Shown here in pieces: positions 3,583-6,244 of a stretch of 6,244 nt of DNA. The notes under the pieces are model-generated. The model saw only the letters and a list, made by a program, of their open reading frames with translations, had not been told where the DNA came from and did not search any database. The stretch is from assembly GCA_900552855.1 (NCBI GenBank), contig USBG01000097.1:1-6244 (forward strand). Direction: 5' to 3'. This stretch comes from an uncultured Phascolarctobacterium sp. GTDB taxonomy: Bacteria > Bacillota > Negativicutes > Acidaminococcales > Acidaminococcaceae. The stretch's first letter is position 1. Each line of letters starts with the position of its first letter. The translations under genes and the position numbers were made by a program.

Positions 3583-6244
3583 TTAGAAGCTCCATTGTAC
3601 ACCGCCATTGATTTGATATGTTTTCTCATAATCATTACCAAAGGAGGTTTCAACATCAATGTAAACATAGCTTGCTTCGTTTAGCTTAGTAGAATAACCA
3701 AAGCCAAGGTCGTACCAGGTGCCACCATGATCATAGCTTGCCTTAGCCCATTCACCACTAGTAGTGCCATCATTAGCAAATACATCCTGTTCACCAAGGA
3801 ACTCATGCATTACGTCTGCTTTAAGATAAACAGTACTTCTAGCATCCACATCCTTACCAATACGGAAACCAGCACGTGCAATCAAGCTATTAAAGGCATC
3901 ATTTCTGATTTGTGTTTGATCAGCGCCATCCATAGTAGTTACATAATCAGAGCCAGTAACATGTGCATATTGCAGCTGTGCCTGAGGCTCAAAATACCAG
4001 TTATTACCAATATCATTTTTCTTACCAAACTCTGCACTTACGCTGTAAACATTGTTGCCAAACTCGCCTGTAGCCTCGCCTGCACCAGACATAAACTCAA
4101 AATCGTTGGACAAATGGCCCCATTTAGCAACCAAATCTCTGTAATGGCCTTTTTCACCAATCCAGCTATCATACATCCATAAACCCTTACGATTTACTTC
4201 ACCGGAACCGCTAACCTTGCTAAAGCTGCTGCTGCCATCCATATAGTCCATAGCAAAGCCAACTCTATGCTCGCCATCTTCCTTCAGCTGCTTAGCATCA
4301 TAGCCAATTTCATACATGGTATTGCTGCTGCGGAACGCATCATCCTTGCCAATACGGTCATGACGCATACGTACCCAAATTCCTTCATCGCCGTCAATAA
4401 AGCGTGCTTCGCCCATACGCTTATTAAAACGGTCCATATAAACTGCGTTGCTGTAGTTAACCTTGGACAAATCAAGCACAGTACTGCCAGCATCAGACAT
4501 ATCCTCGCGTTCAACCTTAACAATTACCAGGTTATCAGCTTTGTCAATATCTTGACCAAACAAATCCTCTACACCTGCATTACCAGGTTTTTCAGCATTA
4601 AGTTCTTCACCGCCATTAAACTCAGTATTATACTGATTATCCTTTGCATAATCCTGACGCTCTACAAACAGCTTAGCATTAAAGAAACCGCCATTTTTAC
4701 CACGTACAAAGGCTTTACCATCCTCTTGGTATGCAATTTTGTCGAGCTTGATACCCTCACCAACAGTAGCAAAACGCAAACCATTTTCTTGGCTTACACT
4801 TTCCAAACCATTAATAGTACCATTAACCTCTACATTAATAGTTGCATTACCATCCTTGATATAGAGCATATCACTATCATCACGGTTGACATTATCTAAG
4901 GACATGATAAATTTATTATTTTCGCCATTCATGCTTTGAATTGCAACAGCATTAGTACGACTGCTATTATTCTTCTCAGGAGTGAAATTTACCATATCAA
5001 TAGTATTGTTGCCACCAGTAAAGCTTGTCAGCCAGCTTTGACCAGTAACGCTCCACATACCATTATTCATGGTAACATTAACCTTGCCTTCTTCTTTGAT
5101 GGTATCACTAAATGCAGGAGCAAAGAAATCAACTGCACCCTTCTTATCAGCAGCAAAGTAATCATCTGCACGACCAATCCAAGAACCACCATTACCAAAA
5201 TCCACGTTGGTAACACCATTATTGGCAGCCAAAATATTACCGTTAACAGCTAAAGAATTATCCTTAGCTTTATCACGATGAATATCAACCTGACCACCAT
5301 AGCCAGCAACAATATCACCACTAATAAAGCTGCCTTTAACATCGGATGTATAGTTAATATCCACTTTACTAATATTATCTATCGGTTTAAGTGCAGTGCC
5401 ATCATATTGCAGAGCTCTGCCACCTGCGGACACAGCAACACCAAGAGCATTTCCCTTAGCTGCATTAACATAATTTGCACCATTGCTTGCACTAATCTTA
5501 ACGGCACCATTAATATTAACACCAGCTCCATCATGTGCCCAAACAGTAATTTCTCTGCCATCTTGATTTGCGCTAGCAAATTGAACATCAGTAGCAATGT
5601 TATTAACACCAGTACTACCAGCATCAATCTTAATAGCAGAATCCTTACCGGTTGCAAATACAGCATTAACTACGTTAACATCATTTTCAGTTCCATTTGA
5701 TCCATGAGTAGAAGAAAGAATGGTATTATCGCCAACATTAGAAGTAATCTCTAAATTGCCTGCATTACCTACAAATACAGCGCCAGACAATCTATTGCCA
5801 CCATCTTTTGCAACAAAAACAGCTTTACCACCATCTTGAACTTTAACAGCAGTTTCATTACCAAAGCCCTTATCAATTTTGCCTGCCTCAATAATATTAG
5901 TATTACCCTCTGCTCTAAAGTCACCCTTGTTAACAATATTTACAGCAACACTAGATTGCTTCTCATCACCCAAATCGTCTTGTCTGTAATTAGAAGAACT
6001 AAAATAGTTAACATCGCCTTTTACTAAAGCATGTAACTTGCCATCAATGTTAAAGGCATTTACTCCGCCTAAGATAGTATTAGTACCTTTAGTTTCTAAA
6101 TTGAATTCATCTTTGACATCAATATTATAGTTTACAGATTCAAGCTTACCCTCAGCAACTAATTTATCAAAATAGTCCTTTAATGTTGAACAATTTTCTT
6201 TTTTTAACTCTTTCTCTGTATAAATTTCTCCCTTAGTTTTATCC
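3583..6244 (-). CDS. Type V autotransporter (beta-helical passenger plus beta-barrel), 5' end cut by window edge
   Basis: The frame stays open from the stop at 3583-3585 to the right edge, giving 886 visible residues. A TTG at 5973 could be read as a start, but the frame continues open above it and no ribosome binding site precedes it, so the true start and signal peptide lie beyond 6244. Residues 1 to about 450 are a Gly/Asn/Asp/Val-rich passenger with repeating short beta strands, as in right-handed beta-helices. About 450-490 (SDMLYIKDGNATINVEVNG) resembles the pertactin-type stabilising (autochaperone) segment. From about 600 to 886 is the outer-membrane translocator barrel, opening with YMDRFNKRMGEARF and GIWVRMRHDRIG and ending in GGVQWSF with the terminal Phe recognised by the BAM machinery. 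The only visible cysteine is at residue 18. I see no protease motif or RGD, so passenger function (adhesin or other surface role) is unknown. The barrel call is firm. Confidence 0.92.
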   Translation of the reverse strand, partial: DKTKGEIYTEKELKKENCSTLKDYFDKLVAEGKLESVNYNIDVKDEFNLETKGTNTILGGVNAFNIDGKLHALVKGDVNYFSSSNYRQDDLGDEKQSSVAVNIVNKGDFRAEGNTNIIEAGKIDKGFGNETAVKVQDGGKAVFVAKDGGNRLSGAVFVGNAGNLEITSNVGDNTILSSTHGSNGTENDVNVVNAVFATGKDSAIKIDAGSTGVNNIATDVQFASANQDGREITVWAHDGAGVNINGAVKISASNGANYVNAAKGNALGVAVSAGGRALQYDGTALKPIDNISKVDINYTSDVKGSFISGDIVAGYGGQVDIHRDKAKDNSLAVNGNILAANNGVTNVDFGNGGSWIGRADDYFAADKKGAVDFFAPAFSDTIKEEGKVNVTMNNGMWSVTGQSWLTSFTGGNNTIDMVNFTPEKNNSSRTNAVAIQSMNGENNKFIMSLDNVNRDDSDMLYIKDGNATINVEVNGTINGLESVSQENGLRFATVGEGIKLDKIAYQEDGKAFVRGKNGGFFNAKLFVERQDYAKDNQYNTEFNGGEELNAEKPGNAGVEDLFGQDIDKADNLVIVKVEREDMSDAGSTVLDLSKVNYSNAVYMDRFNKRMGEARFIDGDEGIWVRMRHDRIGKDDAFRSSNTMYEIGYDAKQLKEDGEHRVGFAMDYMDGSSSFSKVSGSGEVNRKGLWMYDSWIGEKGHYRDLVAKWGHLSNDFEFMSGAGEATGEFGNNVYSVSAEFGKKNDIGNNWYFEPQAQLQYAHVTGSDYVTTMDGADQTQIRNDAFNSLIARAGFRIGKDVDARSTVYLKADVMHEFLGEQDVFANDGTTSGEWAKASYDHGGTWYDLGFGYSTKLNEASYVYIDVETSFGNDYEKTYQINGGVQWSF

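Noticed and set aside
3639..3663. AAAGGAGG on the plus strand followed 12 bases later by ATG, looking like a translation start inside the autotransporter gene.
   Set aside because: The ATG at 3659 is followed at once by TAA, so nothing is encoded. It is the antisense of coding sequence.
4267..4899. A 210-codon plus-strand open frame antisense to the autotransporter, with several neighbours of similar kind (3727-4182, 4936-5253, 5278-5700).
   Set aside because: They are antisense shadows of a biased coding sequence: rich in Ile, Thr, Asn and Cys, with no ribosome binding site and no recognisable domain. The minus-strand frame has a clear barrel.
5971..5973. TTG as a possible start of the autotransporter gene.
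   Set aside because: The frame continues open to the window edge with similar beta-helix sequence. No ribosome binding site precedes the TTG and no signal peptide follows it.

Overview
This window most likely comes from a diderm, outer-membrane-bearing member of the Firmicutes (class Negativicutes, for example the Acidaminococcaceae or Veillonellaceae). The evidence is the combination of Firmicutes-style housekeeping genes (lepA, rpsT, nrdR), each with a strong AGGAGG-type ribosome binding site, and a large autotransporter ending in an outer-membrane beta-barrel with a C-terminal phenylalanine, which needs an outer membrane. The genus cannot be fixed from the sequence alone.

Layout, left to right. 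(1) lepA (translation elongation factor 4) is on the minus strand and runs off the left edge; only about its last 30 codons are missing. (2) A 277-base divergent intergenic region carries a good sigma-70-type promoter for each neighbour. (3) rpsT (ribosomal protein S20) is on the plus strand, starts with TTG, and is followed by a textbook UUCG-loop terminator. (4) A short non-coding stretch leads to a convergent terminator. (5) A minus-strand operon holds nrdR (repressor of ribonucleotide reductase genes) and, ten bases downstream, a 90-codon gene for an unrecognised secreted protein. (6) A 322-base AT-rich intergenic region holds a candidate nrdR promoter, two candidate NrdR boxes and a strong symmetrical terminator. 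(7) A minus-strand type V autotransporter fills the rest and runs off the right edge, so its signal peptide is not visible.

How the genes fit together. lepA and rpsT are both translation genes fired from back-to-back promoters. nrdR probably controls deoxyribonucleotide synthesis genes elsewhere and, if the candidate boxes are real, itself and the small secreted protein. The autotransporter is a separate transcription unit reading toward nrdR and closed off by its own terminator. I see no tRNA, rRNA, CRISPR array, insertion sequence or phage gene. Nothing here is clearly a new system; the items most worth following up are the unknown secreted protein coupled to nrdR and the candidate NrdR autoregulatory sites.
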